A stretch of 37,499 nt of DNA from Defluviitaleaceae bacterium (GCA_009781725.1 WQVF01000036.1:1-37499); one strand, 5' to 3'. Shown: positions 24,068-32,051, counted from the first letter of the stretch. The notes: a model not told the origin generated them from the letters alone. Program-made: numbers and translations.

Positions 24068-25582
24068 GTGAAGAAACTCTTACTATGCACCGCGTTACTG
24101 GCCTTATTACTAATAACGGCCTGTGCCCAGGAACCGGCAGCGATACTCCCGGAGGTCAACGAACCCGTTGTCTTGGATACCGACGAACCGGCCTGCTTCC
24201 GTGAACGACTGATGGCCCAAGGCTTCTCGGAAGATGAGCTTGACTCCCTTATCGAGAGCGATGTCAGCTTGCAAAACATGTATAACCAAGGCCGCTTTAT
24301 GGAGTATATTCAAAAAATTATGGATAATCAGTCAATAGGCCCGTCAGACACGGTAATTGCACCGCGCTATTTTGGTGGACTTTTTTTTGATGACCAGGGG
24401 ATTCCCAATATCACCGTGACGGCAGGGGCCTTTGATGACCCTGACTCCTCCACTGCCATAGCGGAAATGTGGGCGTTGGGGATGATTGTCCGGCGTGGTG
24501 ATTTTACCCAGGCAGAATTACAGGCTGCGTCTGAAACCCTTTGGGAGCATTGGGATAGAGGGCGAGAAGTAGGGCTCACAAGTTCTGGGCAAGGGGCGGA
24601 AAACGCTCTAACCGTGTGGCTTGACCCATATAACGACGAGGTAAAGGCGGCCTTTACGGATTTTCTCATAGAAATAGGAATAGACCCGGCAATGATTATT
24701 ATTGAGCCAGCTGTTACTCAAGATATGCTGGATTGGCGGGAAGCGGCAGTTGCAGCAGCAATATATAACGCATGTGACCAAATTGTCCCGGTTGGTCCTG
24801 TAACGGTAAGCCGTATCGGTATTGTATTTACACTGGAAAACCGTACAGATTTTGAATTTTTCTATGGCTCTCCATGGGATTTGGCATATTACTCAAATGG
24901 GCAATGGCGGCCTGTACCTCATCGGTTAGGGGTAGGCTCGATTATGTGGACTAGCATAGGATATTCCCTGCAGGGGGGCGGTATCAAGGAATATCGTCAG
25001 GATTTCGACTGGTTTTTTGACGAGCTGCCCCCTGGCAGATATATGTTTATCCGGGATGGCTCCCTTGGGCAATGGGATGACCATGGATGGAATCGGCATC
25101 AGGAGCGGGTTTACGCACTGGTAGAATTTCATGTAACAGCTGACAGCCCTGTTTCCCTGCCGCCACAAGCTGAAGAGGAATGGGAAAACTTTATCCACCT
25201 GGTAGAATACCGTGACACAACCCCAAGGGGTATGACTATTGTAATATCCAATTCTTCCCGTTATGATATTGACCATCGGGTGCAGATAATGACTATCGTA
25301 GAAGAAGAAGTTGCAGCCGGTATGCCCAATCATTGGGATTGGAATCATAACCAACTGCCCTGGCTGCCTATTGAGGGATATTGGATAGATTATCTAATGC
25401 AAGGCGAGGGATTTTTACCCGCCGGTGGCGAGCTTGAATTTACCATAGACTGGACTACAGTCTTTGGAGAATTGCCTCCCGGGGAGTACAGAATAGTAAT
25501 GGATGTAGGCGGCAGGGCTCATCCACCCCATCCCACAGGCTGGGCCTTTGGAGATGTGTTAATAATTTCATTTTCAATATAG
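24068..25582 (+). CDS. Lipoprotein with Ig-like domains (Big_14-like)
   Basis: A 504-residue predicted lipoprotein. The start is GTG 24068, with AAAGGAG upstream, and the signal peptide ends in LLLITAC, a lipobox. Two related C-terminal repeats carry the patterns FTLENRTDFEF...ELPPGRYMF and VISNSSRYDID...ELPPGEYRIVMD, resembling Big_14-type immunoglobulin-like modules. The N-terminal part is not recognised. It lies between rhaB and a GH130 gene, which suggests a surface role, though no link to sugar binding is visible. The 99-base gap before it shows nothing but the SD. Confidence 0.75.
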   Translation: MKKLLLCTALLALLLITACAQEPAAILPEVNEPVVLDTDEPACFRERLMAQGFSEDELDSLIESDVSLQNMYNQGRFMEYIQKIMDNQSIGPSDTVIAPRYFGGLFFDDQGIPNITVTAGAFDDPDSSTAIAEMWALGMIVRRGDFTQAELQAASETLWEHWDRGREVGLTSSGQGAENALTVWLDPYNDEVKAAFTDFLIEIGIDPAMIIIEPAVTQDMLDWREAAVAAAIYNACDQIVPVGPVTVSRIGIVFTLENRTDFEFFYGSPWDLAYYSNGQWRPVPHRLGVGSIMWTSIGYSLQGGGIKEYRQDFDWFFDELPPGRYMFIRDGSLGQWDDHGWNRHQERVYALVEFHVTADSPVSLPPQAEEEWENFIHLVEYRDTTPRGMTIVISNSSRYDIDHRVQIMTIVEEEVAAGMPNHWDWNHNQLPWLPIEGYWIDYLMQGEGFLPAGGELEFTIDWTTVFGELPPGEYRIVMDVGGRAHPPHPTGWAFGDVLIISFSI

Positions 25583-25596
25583 TATTATAGAGGAAT

Positions 25597-25625
25597 GAGC
25601 GGGGGCGGCGTAGCCGCCCCCGCTC
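25597..25625 (+). terminator. Perfect 13-bp GC-rich stem-loop
   Basis: GAGCGGGGGCGGC, loop GTA, GCCGCCCCCGCTC. It lies 15 bases after the lipoprotein stop. The SD for the next gene follows about 13 bases later. There is no T-tract, so it may slow transcription or protect RNA ends rather than end transcription. The style (13-16 bp pure GC stem, 3-base loop) resembles the stem before rplI. Confidence 0.5.
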
Positions 25626-25653
25626 AAGAATAAAATAATAAGGAGACTTACCA

Positions 25654-26667
25654 ATGACGAAAATTATCGGCAATACAATCCCCAACATGCCCTGGGAAGA
25701 CCGTCCTGTGGGCAATAAAGAAATCCTTTGGCGTTACAGTAAAAACCCCATCATCGGGTGGAACCCGACCCCCAGCACATCCCGGATTTTCAACTCCGCC
25801 GTTATCCCTTATGGCGATGGGTATGTAGGTGTTTTCCGCTGCGATAGCAAGGAAGTAGACATGCGCATACATTTTGGCAAAAGCAAGGACGGCATCAACT
25901 GGGATATAGATGACAACCCAATCCAGTGGGTAGACGAGTGTGGAAAGCCTTTCCAGCCAAGCTATGCATATGATCCGCGACTAGTAAAGGTCGGCGACGA
26001 ATATCTTATAATGTGGTGCACCTCTCTTGGAGGCCATCCCACCATCGGCCTGGGCAAGACCAAAGATTTCAAGACCTTCGTACGCTTAGAAAACGCATTC
26101 CTGCCTCATAACCGTAACGGGGTGTTATTCCCTCGCAAAATTGGTGGCAATTATGTACTACTGAGCCGCCCTAGCGACAACGGCCATACTCCTTTCGGAG
26201 ATATTCATATATCAGAAAGCCCGGACTTAACATACTGGGGTAAGCATAAACTAGTAATGCGAACCAAAGCCAACTGGGAAAGCCTTAAAATAGGTGCAGG
26301 CCCAATCCCCATAGAAACCAGCGAAGGCTGGCTGATGATTTATCATGGAGTAATTTTGACTTGCAATGGATATGTGTATAGCTTTGGGAGCGCGCTGTTA
26401 GATTTAGAAAACCCCTCAAAGGTGCTGTACCGCTCTAGGAGATACCTCCTCACCCCAGAGGAGCAATACGAGCTTGTAGGCTTTGTACCTGCGGTATGTT
26501 TCCCATGCGCTACTCTATGTGATGCGCCAACAGGGCGGTTGGCTATATACTATGGTGCTGCGGATACTTATACGGCTATCGCATTTGGTACTGTGGATGA
26601 GATTATTGCCTTTACCAAGGAGCATAGCTGCCTTGGGGTAGGGGATGGAGAATTGGGAAGGGATTAG
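25654..26667 (+). CDS. GH130 family glycoside phosphorylase
   Basis: A 337-residue five-bladed beta-propeller enzyme of glycoside hydrolase family 130. It has SRIFNSAVIPYGDGYVGVFR near the N-terminus, the catalytic aspartate in YDPRL (D107), SRPSDNGH and GAGPIPIETSEGWLMIYHG. GH130 enzymes mostly phosphorolyse beta-mannosides such as mannosyl-glucose or mannobiose, releasing mannose 1-phosphate. The precise linkage is not clear. ATG 25654 follows AAGGAG. It fits with the nearby rhamnose and galactose genes in glycan use. Confidence 0.88.
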   Translation: MTKIIGNTIPNMPWEDRPVGNKEILWRYSKNPIIGWNPTPSTSRIFNSAVIPYGDGYVGVFRCDSKEVDMRIHFGKSKDGINWDIDDNPIQWVDECGKPFQPSYAYDPRLVKVGDEYLIMWCTSLGGHPTIGLGKTKDFKTFVRLENAFLPHNRNGVLFPRKIGGNYVLLSRPSDNGHTPFGDIHISESPDLTYWGKHKLVMRTKANWESLKIGAGPIPIETSEGWLMIYHGVILTCNGYVYSFGSALLDLENPSKVLYRSRRYLLTPEEQYELVGFVPAVCFPCATLCDAPTGRLAIYYGAADTYTAIAFGTVDEIIAFTKEHSCLGVGDGELGRD

Positions 26668-26693
26668 ACACTAAGCCCCCAAACTGCTATAAT
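26665..26693 (+). promoter_or_regulatory. Sigma-A-type promoter for the S1-domain gene
   Basis: TAGACA (26665-26670), 17 bases, TATAAT (26688-26693), with TGC directly before the -10 as an extended -10. The -35 overlaps the end of the GH130 gene. It lies 35 bases before the TTG start. Confidence 0.75.
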
Positions 26694-26728
26694 ACATTAA
26701 AATTATTATAACGAAAGGCGGTGACCAA

Positions 26729-27157
26729 TTGGCAGAGAACGCTGCATCTGTTGCCGTAGGCGACATTCGCACAGGCAAAGTACTTAAAATAAAACCCTTT
26801 GGGGCAATTGTGTCTCTACCAGGCGGTGTGCCGGGGCTTGTTCATATTTCCCAAATAACCAATGGATTTGTCCAGGATGTTGGGGATGTTCTTGCGGTAG
26901 GTGATGAAGTTGATGTAAGGGTCGTATCCATGGACCCAGCCTCTGGCAAGATATCCCTATCCATGAAGGATATACCTCAGCGAAGGGCTTACGACGAGGA
27001 TGATGACGAGGAGTTTGATGATTACGGTTACCAATATGAGGCACCCCCTGTAATATCAGCCGCTCAAGCCGCCTCCTTTGAGGAGAAATTCAAGGCCTGG
27101 CAAAAGGTTTCCAATGAGCGAATTGCGGGTATAAATAAACGCAATAAACGGAGATAA
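26729..27157 (+). CDS. S1-domain RNA-binding protein (YabR/GSP13-like)
   Basis: A 142-residue protein with one S1 domain: VGDIRTGKVLKIKPFGAIVSL, PGLVHISQI, VGDEVDVRVVSMDP and ISLSMKD. An acidic linker (DEDDDEEFDD) and a basic tail (NKRNKRR) follow. Similar one-domain S1 proteins bind RNA and associate with ribosomes in Bacillota. The start is TTG 26729 after AAAGGCGGTG. It has its own promoter and is followed by a terminator, so it is probably a single-gene unit. Confidence 0.85.
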   Translation: MAENAASVAVGDIRTGKVLKIKPFGAIVSLPGGVPGLVHISQITNGFVQDVGDVLAVGDEVDVRVVSMDPASGKISLSMKDIPQRRAYDEDDDEEFDDYGYQYEAPPVISAAQAASFEEKFKAWQKVSNERIAGINKRNKRR

Positions 27158-27185
27158 ATAATAACGCAAGGTGACTTGCGTGGAT

Positions 27186-27218
27186 AAAAGCGCATATCCT
27201 TGATATGTGCTTTTTTTT
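27186..27218 (+). terminator. Rho-independent terminator after the S1-domain gene
   Basis: AAAAGCGCATATC, loop CTT, GATATGTGCTTTT followed by a run of T to 27218. One G-T pair lies in the stem. This is the clearest intrinsic terminator in the window. Confidence 0.88.
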
Positions 27219-27227
27219 ATATGCTAG

Positions 27228-27290
27228 GAAATTGCTACGCAATTTCTGCTGGCGCAGTCGGAAACAAAAGCGCGCTTTGCGCGTTTTGTT
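27228..27290 (+). promoter_or_regulatory. Two stem-loops in the leader of the PocR-AraC gene
   Basis: Stem 1 is GAAATTG-CTACG-CAATTTC (27228-27246). Stem 2 is an imperfect 28-base hairpin AACAAAAGCGCG...CGCGTTTTGTT (27263-27290). They lie between the upstream terminator and the SD GGGAGGAG (27297-27304). The block is open in the frame of the regulator, but its translation looks unlike protein. It might be a palindromic repeat or a leader control element. No clear promoter was found in the same gap. Confidence 0.45.
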
Positions 27291-27310
27291 CTGCCCGGGA
27301 GGAGCAAAGC

Positions 27311-28525
27311 TTGGAGAACTATACTCATTTTGAGCATTTATCCATTGCCACGGATATTGGAATCGTGGTATTGGACATATCCGGCCAAATTTTATTCGAA
27401 TCCACAACTCATGAGGCAGCTTCGGGCTTTCTTCAGATGTTGCATATAAAAATGGACTGTGAGGAAAGCTGTCGGATTGCATTTGTATATGGATGTTATC
27501 AGGCACGAAGATTTGGCGGGCGATATGTTTTTTTTGCACCCTCCGGCTTGGTATATTGTGCCGCTCCCCTGTTGGATAACAAGGGCAAAATGTCAGCAGG
27601 TGTTCTTGCTGGGCCTTTTATATTGACGGATTACGATGATTTTATAGAATATGATGTCAAAGAGCGTGTTGATTTACCCCAAGATGATATCGATTTATTA
27701 CAGGAAAAAGTCCGGACTGTTCCCTGCATATCACCACTAAAGGCCCACTCAATAAGCGAGCATTTATTCTATGTCGCCTCGGCCTACTACTCCCAAACCA
27801 AACTAACAGAGGCTGTCTCTGTTCAAACTGATGTGCTTTCCACTGCATACCCTGTGGAAAAAGAAGGGGAGTTATTATCTGCTATCAGCAAAGGGGATAT
27901 TCGCTCAGCCAATGAGGTGCTGGGGGATATAATAAAACAGGCAATTTTTCATTATGGCGGCAATATTGAACTCCTGCGCTCCCGAGTTGTGGAGCTGACT
28001 GTTCTCCTTTCCAGGGCGGCCCTTAAAGGTGGCGCGGATATTAATGCAATTTTGGGCCTCAATTATGATTATCTTAAGGAACTTGATAGCTTTACATCTA
28101 TTGAAGATATTGTTTTGTGGCTGCATATGGTTACACGGCGATTTGCCCAATATGTATTTGATTTTTCCGGTAGCAAGCATATGGATATTATCTCCGCGGC
28201 TGTGGAGTATATTAAGCTTAATTTCACGTCAAAGATATCCCTTAAATCTATTGCCGACCATTTATTTATCAGCCAACAGTATTTTTGTCGTATCTTTAAA
28301 GAAGCAACCGGCCAAACCCCGGGGGCATATATCGCATATTTGCGAATCGAGGAAAGTAAGAAGCTATTGCGTAAGCCCAATGTTAATATAGTCGATATTC
28401 CCGAGTATGTAGGCTTTGAAGGCCAGAGTTATTTTACAAAAATTTTCAAGAAAAAAACCGGTCTTACGCCGGGTCAGTATCGTAGAGAAAACAAAGTGTT
28501 GCCAAGTTATAGTGATTCCCCTTGA
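27311..28525 (+). CDS. PocR-domain AraC-family transcriptional regulator
   Basis: A 404-residue regulator. The N-terminal half is a PocR ligand-binding domain, recognisable by CRIAFVYGCYQARRFGG and YVFFAPSGLVYCAAPLL. The C-terminal hundred residues form a double helix-turn-helix of the AraC type, SLKSIADHLFISQQYFCRIF and SYFTKIFKKKTGLTPGQYRR. PocR regulators respond to small metabolites such as propanediol, or to sugars. The start is TTG 27311 with GGGAGGAG six bases upstream. Nearby catabolic genes (rhaAB, GH130, galK) are candidate targets. The last codons (YSDSP and stop) are encoded inside a palindrome. Confidence 0.87.
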   Translation: MENYTHFEHLSIATDIGIVVLDISGQILFESTTHEAASGFLQMLHIKMDCEESCRIAFVYGCYQARRFGGRYVFFAPSGLVYCAAPLLDNKGKMSAGVLAGPFILTDYDDFIEYDVKERVDLPQDDIDLLQEKVRTVPCISPLKAHSISEHLFYVASAYYSQTKLTEAVSVQTDVLSTAYPVEKEGELLSAISKGDIRSANEVLGDIIKQAIFHYGGNIELLRSRVVELTVLLSRAALKGGADINAILGLNYDYLKELDSFTSIEDIVLWLHMVTRRFAQYVFDFSGSKHMDIISAAVEYIKLNFTSKISLKSIADHLFISQQYFCRIFKEATGQTPGAYIAYLRIEESKKLLRKPNVNIVDIPEYVGFEGQSYFTKIFKKKTGLTPGQYRRENKVLPSYSDSP

Positions 28526-28560
28526 AAACAAGCTCGCTTGTTTTCAAGAGGAATCACTAT
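28509..28560. repeat. 25-bp-arm palindrome at the end of the PocR-AraC gene
   Basis: Arm 28509-28533 and arm 28536-28560 are complementary at 24 of 25 positions, with a two-base loop. The inner core AAAACAAGC / GCTTGTTTT is shared with the palindromes at 4981 and 10105. It encodes the last five residues and the stop of the regulator. No T-run follows, so a standard terminator is unlikely. It is followed 14 bases later by a class B repeat. Confidence 0.8.
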
Positions 28561-28574
28561 TGGGGCAATAAAAA

Positions 28575-28658
28575 GCCCGTCACCCCGGGCTTGACCCGGG
28601 GTCCCTCTAGTCTTTCAACAAAGGTCGGGGGATTCCGCGTCAAGCTCGGGATGGCGAA
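28575..28658. repeat. Class B dispersed repeat, first copy
   Basis: A palindromic repeat, CGTCACCCCGGGCTTGACCC on the left and CAAGCTCGGGATGG on the right. Related copies are at 29998-30121 and 33135-33212. It lies between the convergent regulator and galK genes. The remaining 28659-28689 shows nothing else. Confidence 0.75.
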
Positions 28659-28689
28659 GCTGATATTTGCAAGGTTTTTGTTAGCTGTC

Positions 28690-29979
28690 TTACAAATACA
28701 CTTCCCGAGCACCGTCATCGGTTTCGGCTACATAGAAATCAGCAACAAGCCCTGTGTCCTTGGTGTAAGTCCAGCCTACCAGCTCGATAAAATCGTCTAC
28801 ATTATCTTTATGCACGATGCTTACAGTACAGCCGCCAAAACCAGCTCCGGTCATTCGAGAGCCATGTACTTTTGTATAGGCTGGAGCCTCGGTATCCAAA
28901 GTCTGTGGGTGATTAAGGGAAACGGCTGCATATGCTAAGGCGTCCAGCTCCTTGCCCGTTACCTCGTATAGGACTTGCAGTGAACAGTGGGATGCGTTCA
29001 TTAGCGCGCCTAGCTCACTTATATCGCCAAACTCCAGGGCTTCCTTTGCTTTGGTTACCCTGTCGTTTTCATTGATAACATGAAGTGCTCTTCTGTATGC
29101 AGTAACCTCGGGGGCGTCGAAGGTCAGCTTGGGCTTTTCTCCGCTGTCAAGGATTGCGTTTTCCCCATACAGGGCCACCCGTATAACCTCCTCACCGAAG
29201 GCCTTTTTGCTGTACTCTTCAAATTGGTCTGGGCTGAGCTCGCAAAGATTGGTGATATCGCAGACTGTGCGCAGTATTTTCAATGCTTCCTCGCACTCTG
29301 CTCTGCGTTGGTTGTACTTGGAATCCGCTAGGCTTCTGGGGTTATTGGTATTGGCAAGCACTAAGCGGTAATCTCCTAGCTTGAGAGGTACATATTCATA
29401 TTTCAAAGTACTGCAATCCAGCATGATGGCATGGTCTTTTTTACCCATTGCTGAGGCGAACATATCCATAATGCCGCAGTTTACGCCCAGGTACTCGTTC
29501 TCAGCTCGCTGGCATAAGAGGGCTATTTCTACTGGTGACATATCCAGTCCGAAAATTGTGTTGAGTGCTGTGGCCACCAAAACATTTACACTGGCAGAGG
29601 AAGAAAGTCCTGCATTGTTGGGTAGGTTTCCCCATACATATAAGTCAAACCCTCCGAGCTTGTGCCCCATGTCTGTAAGAAGCTTTGTTATTGCTTTTGG
29701 GTTATTGCCCCAGCCGTCTTCTTTTCTATATTCCAGCTTTTCCAGGCTTACGGCGATAGGTGGTTCGATATTACCGCTTACAAGGCGCATTAAATTATCT
29801 TCCCGCTTGGCAATTGCGGCATATGTGCCCAAGGTCAATGCACAGGGGAAAACCATGCCCCCATTGTAGTCGATATGCTCACCGATGATATTTACCCGTC
29901 CCGGGGCATAAAAAAATCGCGGTTCTCCGCCATCGGGGAAAATGCGATTAAATTCACTGCGCAATTCATTCGTATTCAT
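28690..29979 (-). CDS. galK: Galactokinase
   Basis: A 429-residue GHMP kinase that phosphorylates galactose at C1, the first step of the Leloir pathway. It shows the galactokinase signature PGRVNIIGEHIDYNGG (26-41), the ATP-binding LPNNAGLSSSASV, GIMDMFASAMG with the catalytic aspartate region, and GSRMTGAGFGGCTV. Full length. ATG 29979 has GGAGG upstream. No galT or galE is in the window; the GH4 enzyme at 1513 could supply galactose if it is a galactosidase. Confidence 0.95.
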   Translation of the reverse strand: MNTNELRSEFNRIFPDGGEPRFFYAPGRVNIIGEHIDYNGGMVFPCALTLGTYAAIAKREDNLMRLVSGNIEPPIAVSLEKLEYRKEDGWGNNPKAITKLLTDMGHKLGGFDLYVWGNLPNNAGLSSSASVNVLVATALNTIFGLDMSPVEIALLCQRAENEYLGVNCGIMDMFASAMGKKDHAIMLDCSTLKYEYVPLKLGDYRLVLANTNNPRSLADSKYNQRRAECEEALKILRTVCDITNLCELSPDQFEEYSKKAFGEEVIRVALYGENAILDSGEKPKLTFDAPEVTAYRRALHVINENDRVTKAKEALEFGDISELGALMNASHCSLQVLYEVTGKELDALAYAAVSLNHPQTLDTEAPAYTKVHGSRMTGAGFGGCTVSIVHKDNVDDFIELVGWTYTKDTGLVADFYVAETDDGAREVYL

Positions 29980-29997
29980 AAAAATCCTCCAATTTTC

Positions 29998-30121
29998 GTC
30001 ATTCCGGGCCTGACCCAGGTTGCATGGGTGAGCAGCAAACGCGTTTTCGTTTGCGACCAGCCCGGAATCCCCACTGTTTTGGTAAAAGACGGGGGATCCC
30101 AGGTCGAGCCCGGGATGACAA
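29998..30121. repeat. Class B dispersed repeat, second copy with an inserted hairpin
   Basis: Ends GTCATTCCGGGCCTGACCC (from 29998) and GAGCCCGGGATGACA (to 30121) are inverted. Between them, about 40 extra bases include a small stem GCAAACG-CGTTTT-CGTTTGC. The insert is absent from the copies at 28575 and 33135. It lies in the gap between divergent galK and rplI. Confidence 0.72.
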
Positions 30122-30145
30122 GGGTTTTAGTTTTGCTATGATTAT

Positions 30146-30176
30146 TTAACCATATTTCCCCCCAGTATGCTATACT
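30146..30176 (+). promoter_or_regulatory. Extended -10 promoter for rplI
   Basis: TATACT (30171-30176) with TGC immediately before it as an extended -10. The best -35 is a poor TTAACC (30146-30151) at 19 bases. A start of transcription near 30183 would put the GC hairpin at the very 5' end of the rplI-dnaB mRNA. Confidence 0.6.
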
Positions 30177-30186
30177 AAAACCAGAT

Positions 30187-30221
30187 AACCTCCCCCGCCG
30201 CCTTCGGCGGCGGGGGAGGTT
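30187..30221 (+). promoter_or_regulatory. 16-bp perfect stem-loop in the rplI leader, with a second SD copy
   Basis: AACCTCCCCCGCCGCC, loop TTC, GGCGGCGGGGGAGGTT. The 3' arm ends in GGAGGTT (30215-30221), and the true SD is the same GGAGGTT (30226-30232) just downstream. The 5' arm AACCTCC could therefore pair with either. The sequence supports an mRNA-end hairpin, a possible translation switch, or both. Confidence 0.65.
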
Positions 30222-30236
30222 CTTAGGAGGTTTGAT

Positions 30237-30686
30237 ATGAAAGTTATATTACTCGAAGATGTAAAAGGCATTGGCAAAAAAGGTCAGGTAATCAACGCCT
30301 CAGACGGCCATGCCCGTAATTTTTTGCTGCCCCGAAAGCTGGCAGTAGAGGCCAACAGCACCAACATGGCCAACCTAGAAACCCAACAAAAAAACGCCCA
30401 GCAAAAACACGCCAATGAAGTCAAGGCTGCACAAGAGCTGGCTGAAAAACTCCAGGCAAAACCAGTTACCATAAAGGTAAAAACCGGGGACAAAGGCCGG
30501 ATGTTTGGCTCTATTACCAGTAAAGAAATTGCTGAAGCCGTTCAATCTCAACTAGGCCAGTCTGTGGATAAGAAAAAAATCGTCCTCACAGACCCTATAA
30601 AGTCCATCGGCAATTACACCGTCACCGCCAAACTCCACACCCAGGTAAGCGCAAAACTGGATGTTGTAATCGAAGGGCTGGAGTAG
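30237..30686 (+). CDS. rplI: 50S ribosomal protein L9
   Basis: A 149-residue L9 protein of normal length. The N-terminal domain MKVILLEDVKGIGKKGQVI and GHARNFLLPRKLA binds 23S rRNA; a long connecting helix (about 40-75) and the C-terminal domain with GRMFGSITSKEIAEA follow. ATG 30237 has AGGAGG upstream. It is directly followed by dnaB, a known Bacillota arrangement. In many relatives gdpP precedes it; here galK and a class B repeat are found instead. Confidence 0.97.
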   Translation: MKVILLEDVKGIGKKGQVINASDGHARNFLLPRKLAVEANSTNMANLETQQKNAQQKHANEVKAAQELAEKLQAKPVTIKVKTGDKGRMFGSITSKEIAEAVQSQLGQSVDKKKIVLTDPIKSIGNYTVTAKLHTQVSAKLDVVIEGLE

Positions 30687-30689
30687 GTG

Positions 30690-32039
30690 ATGTTAGAACC
30701 ACAATCACAGTCAATACCCCGTATTCCTCCCCATGATATGGAGGCAGAGCAGGCGGTACTTTCGAGTATGCTCTTTGACAGGGAAGCTATTTCTGTCGCA
30801 CATGAAGTATTGCATGGGCAGGATTTTTATCGGCCGGATAACCAGGCCCTATTCGAAACCATGATAGAGCTTTTTATCTTGGGTGCTCCCGTGGATGTAG
30901 TAACTCTTAGCGACAAACTAGGAGAAAAGGGCTTACTGGACCAAATAGGTCGGGACAGGGTAGTTAATCTTGCCGCCGCTTACTATACATCCGCTAATAT
31001 ACGCCACCATGCCCAAATTGTCGCGGAAAAATCCTTGCTACGGCAGTTAATAAAAGCCTCCTCAGGCATCACCAGCGCAGGTTATGATGCCAGGGAAGAA
31101 GTAGCCGCTATAATGGAAATGGCGGAAAAAAGCATCTTTGATATTGCCCAGCGACGCAGAACCACAGACTTTGCCCATATCAGCGATGTTATGATTTTGG
31201 CAATAGAAAAACTGGAAGAGCTTCACAAGAATCAAGGTCAAACCGTAGGGGTGGAAACAGGTTTCACAGACTTTGATAGGCGCACAGCAGGCCTTCAGCC
31301 CGCGGACCTAATATTAATCGGAGCGCGCCCATCCATGGGTAAGACCGCCTTCTTATTAAATATTGCCCAACATGCCGCACTTAGGAACCATGTACCTACG
31401 GCAGTTTTTAGTTTGGAAATGTCCAAGGAACAATTAGGCAACCGTATGCTGGCAGTAGAATCAGGTATTGACTCCCAGGTGATACGCACCGGTGCTTTGG
31501 ACAGACCCGAATATTGGGACAGAATATCGGAATGTATGCCGGCCCTTTCAAATGCCCCGCTGTACATAGACGACACACCGGGGATTTCCGTTACAGAAAT
31601 GCGGGCCAAATGCCGTCGTCTTAAAATAGAAAAGCAGTTGGGCTTGGTAGTAGTCGATTACTTGCAATTGATGTCTGCAGCAGCAGGAAGCAGACCAGAG
31701 TCCAGACAGCAAGAGATATCAGAGATATCCCGTTCTCTAAAAGGCCTGGCCAAGGAACTCCACGTTCCAATGTTGGTAGCCGCTCAGCTTAGTCGTGCTG
31801 TTGAATCCAGAAAGGATCATCGCCCTCTTCTTAGTGACCTAAGGGAGTCCGGAGCCATAGAGCAGGATGCCGACGTTGTAGCATTTCTGTACCGGGATGA
31901 ATATTACAACCCGGACACATTAAAGAAGGGCCATGCCGAGGTAATAATAGCAAAACAGCGAAACGGCCCCACAGGCACCGTGGAGCTAAGCTACCTCGGC
32001 CATCTAACAAAGTTCGCGAATATCGCAAAATATGTTTAA
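30690..32039 (+). CDS. dnaB: Replicative DNA helicase
   Basis: A 449-residue DnaB helicase that unwinds the replication fork as a hexamer. The N-terminal collar domain starts RIPPHDMEAEQAVLSSMLFD. The RecA-like domain has Walker A GARPSMGKTA (about 211-220), ending with QRNGPTGTVELSYL. ATG 30690 is preferred over GTG 30687, as GGAG is seven rather than four bases away. It is co-transcribed with rplI, starting only four bases after its stop. Confidence 0.97.
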   Translation: MLEPQSQSIPRIPPHDMEAEQAVLSSMLFDREAISVAHEVLHGQDFYRPDNQALFETMIELFILGAPVDVVTLSDKLGEKGLLDQIGRDRVVNLAAAYYTSANIRHHAQIVAEKSLLRQLIKASSGITSAGYDAREEVAAIMEMAEKSIFDIAQRRRTTDFAHISDVMILAIEKLEELHKNQGQTVGVETGFTDFDRRTAGLQPADLILIGARPSMGKTAFLLNIAQHAALRNHVPTAVFSLEMSKEQLGNRMLAVESGIDSQVIRTGALDRPEYWDRISECMPALSNAPLYIDDTPGISVTEMRAKCRRLKIEKQLGLVVVDYLQLMSAAAGSRPESRQQEISEISRSLKGLAKELHVPMLVAAQLSRAVESRKDHRPLLSDLRESGAIEQDADVVAFLYRDEYYNPDTLKKGHAEVIIAKQRNGPTGTVELSYLGHLTKFANIAKYV

Positions 32040-32051
32040 AGGAGGATTACA

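Noticed and set aside
25597-25625. Firm call of an intrinsic terminator after the Ig-like lipoprotein
   Set aside because: The stem is very strong but no T-tract follows, and the SD of the next gene comes at once; kept only at modest confidence.
27200-27310. Upstream start for the PocR-AraC regulator
   Set aside because: The extra residues are encoded by terminator and hairpin sequence and do not look like protein; the TTG at 27311 has a proper SD.
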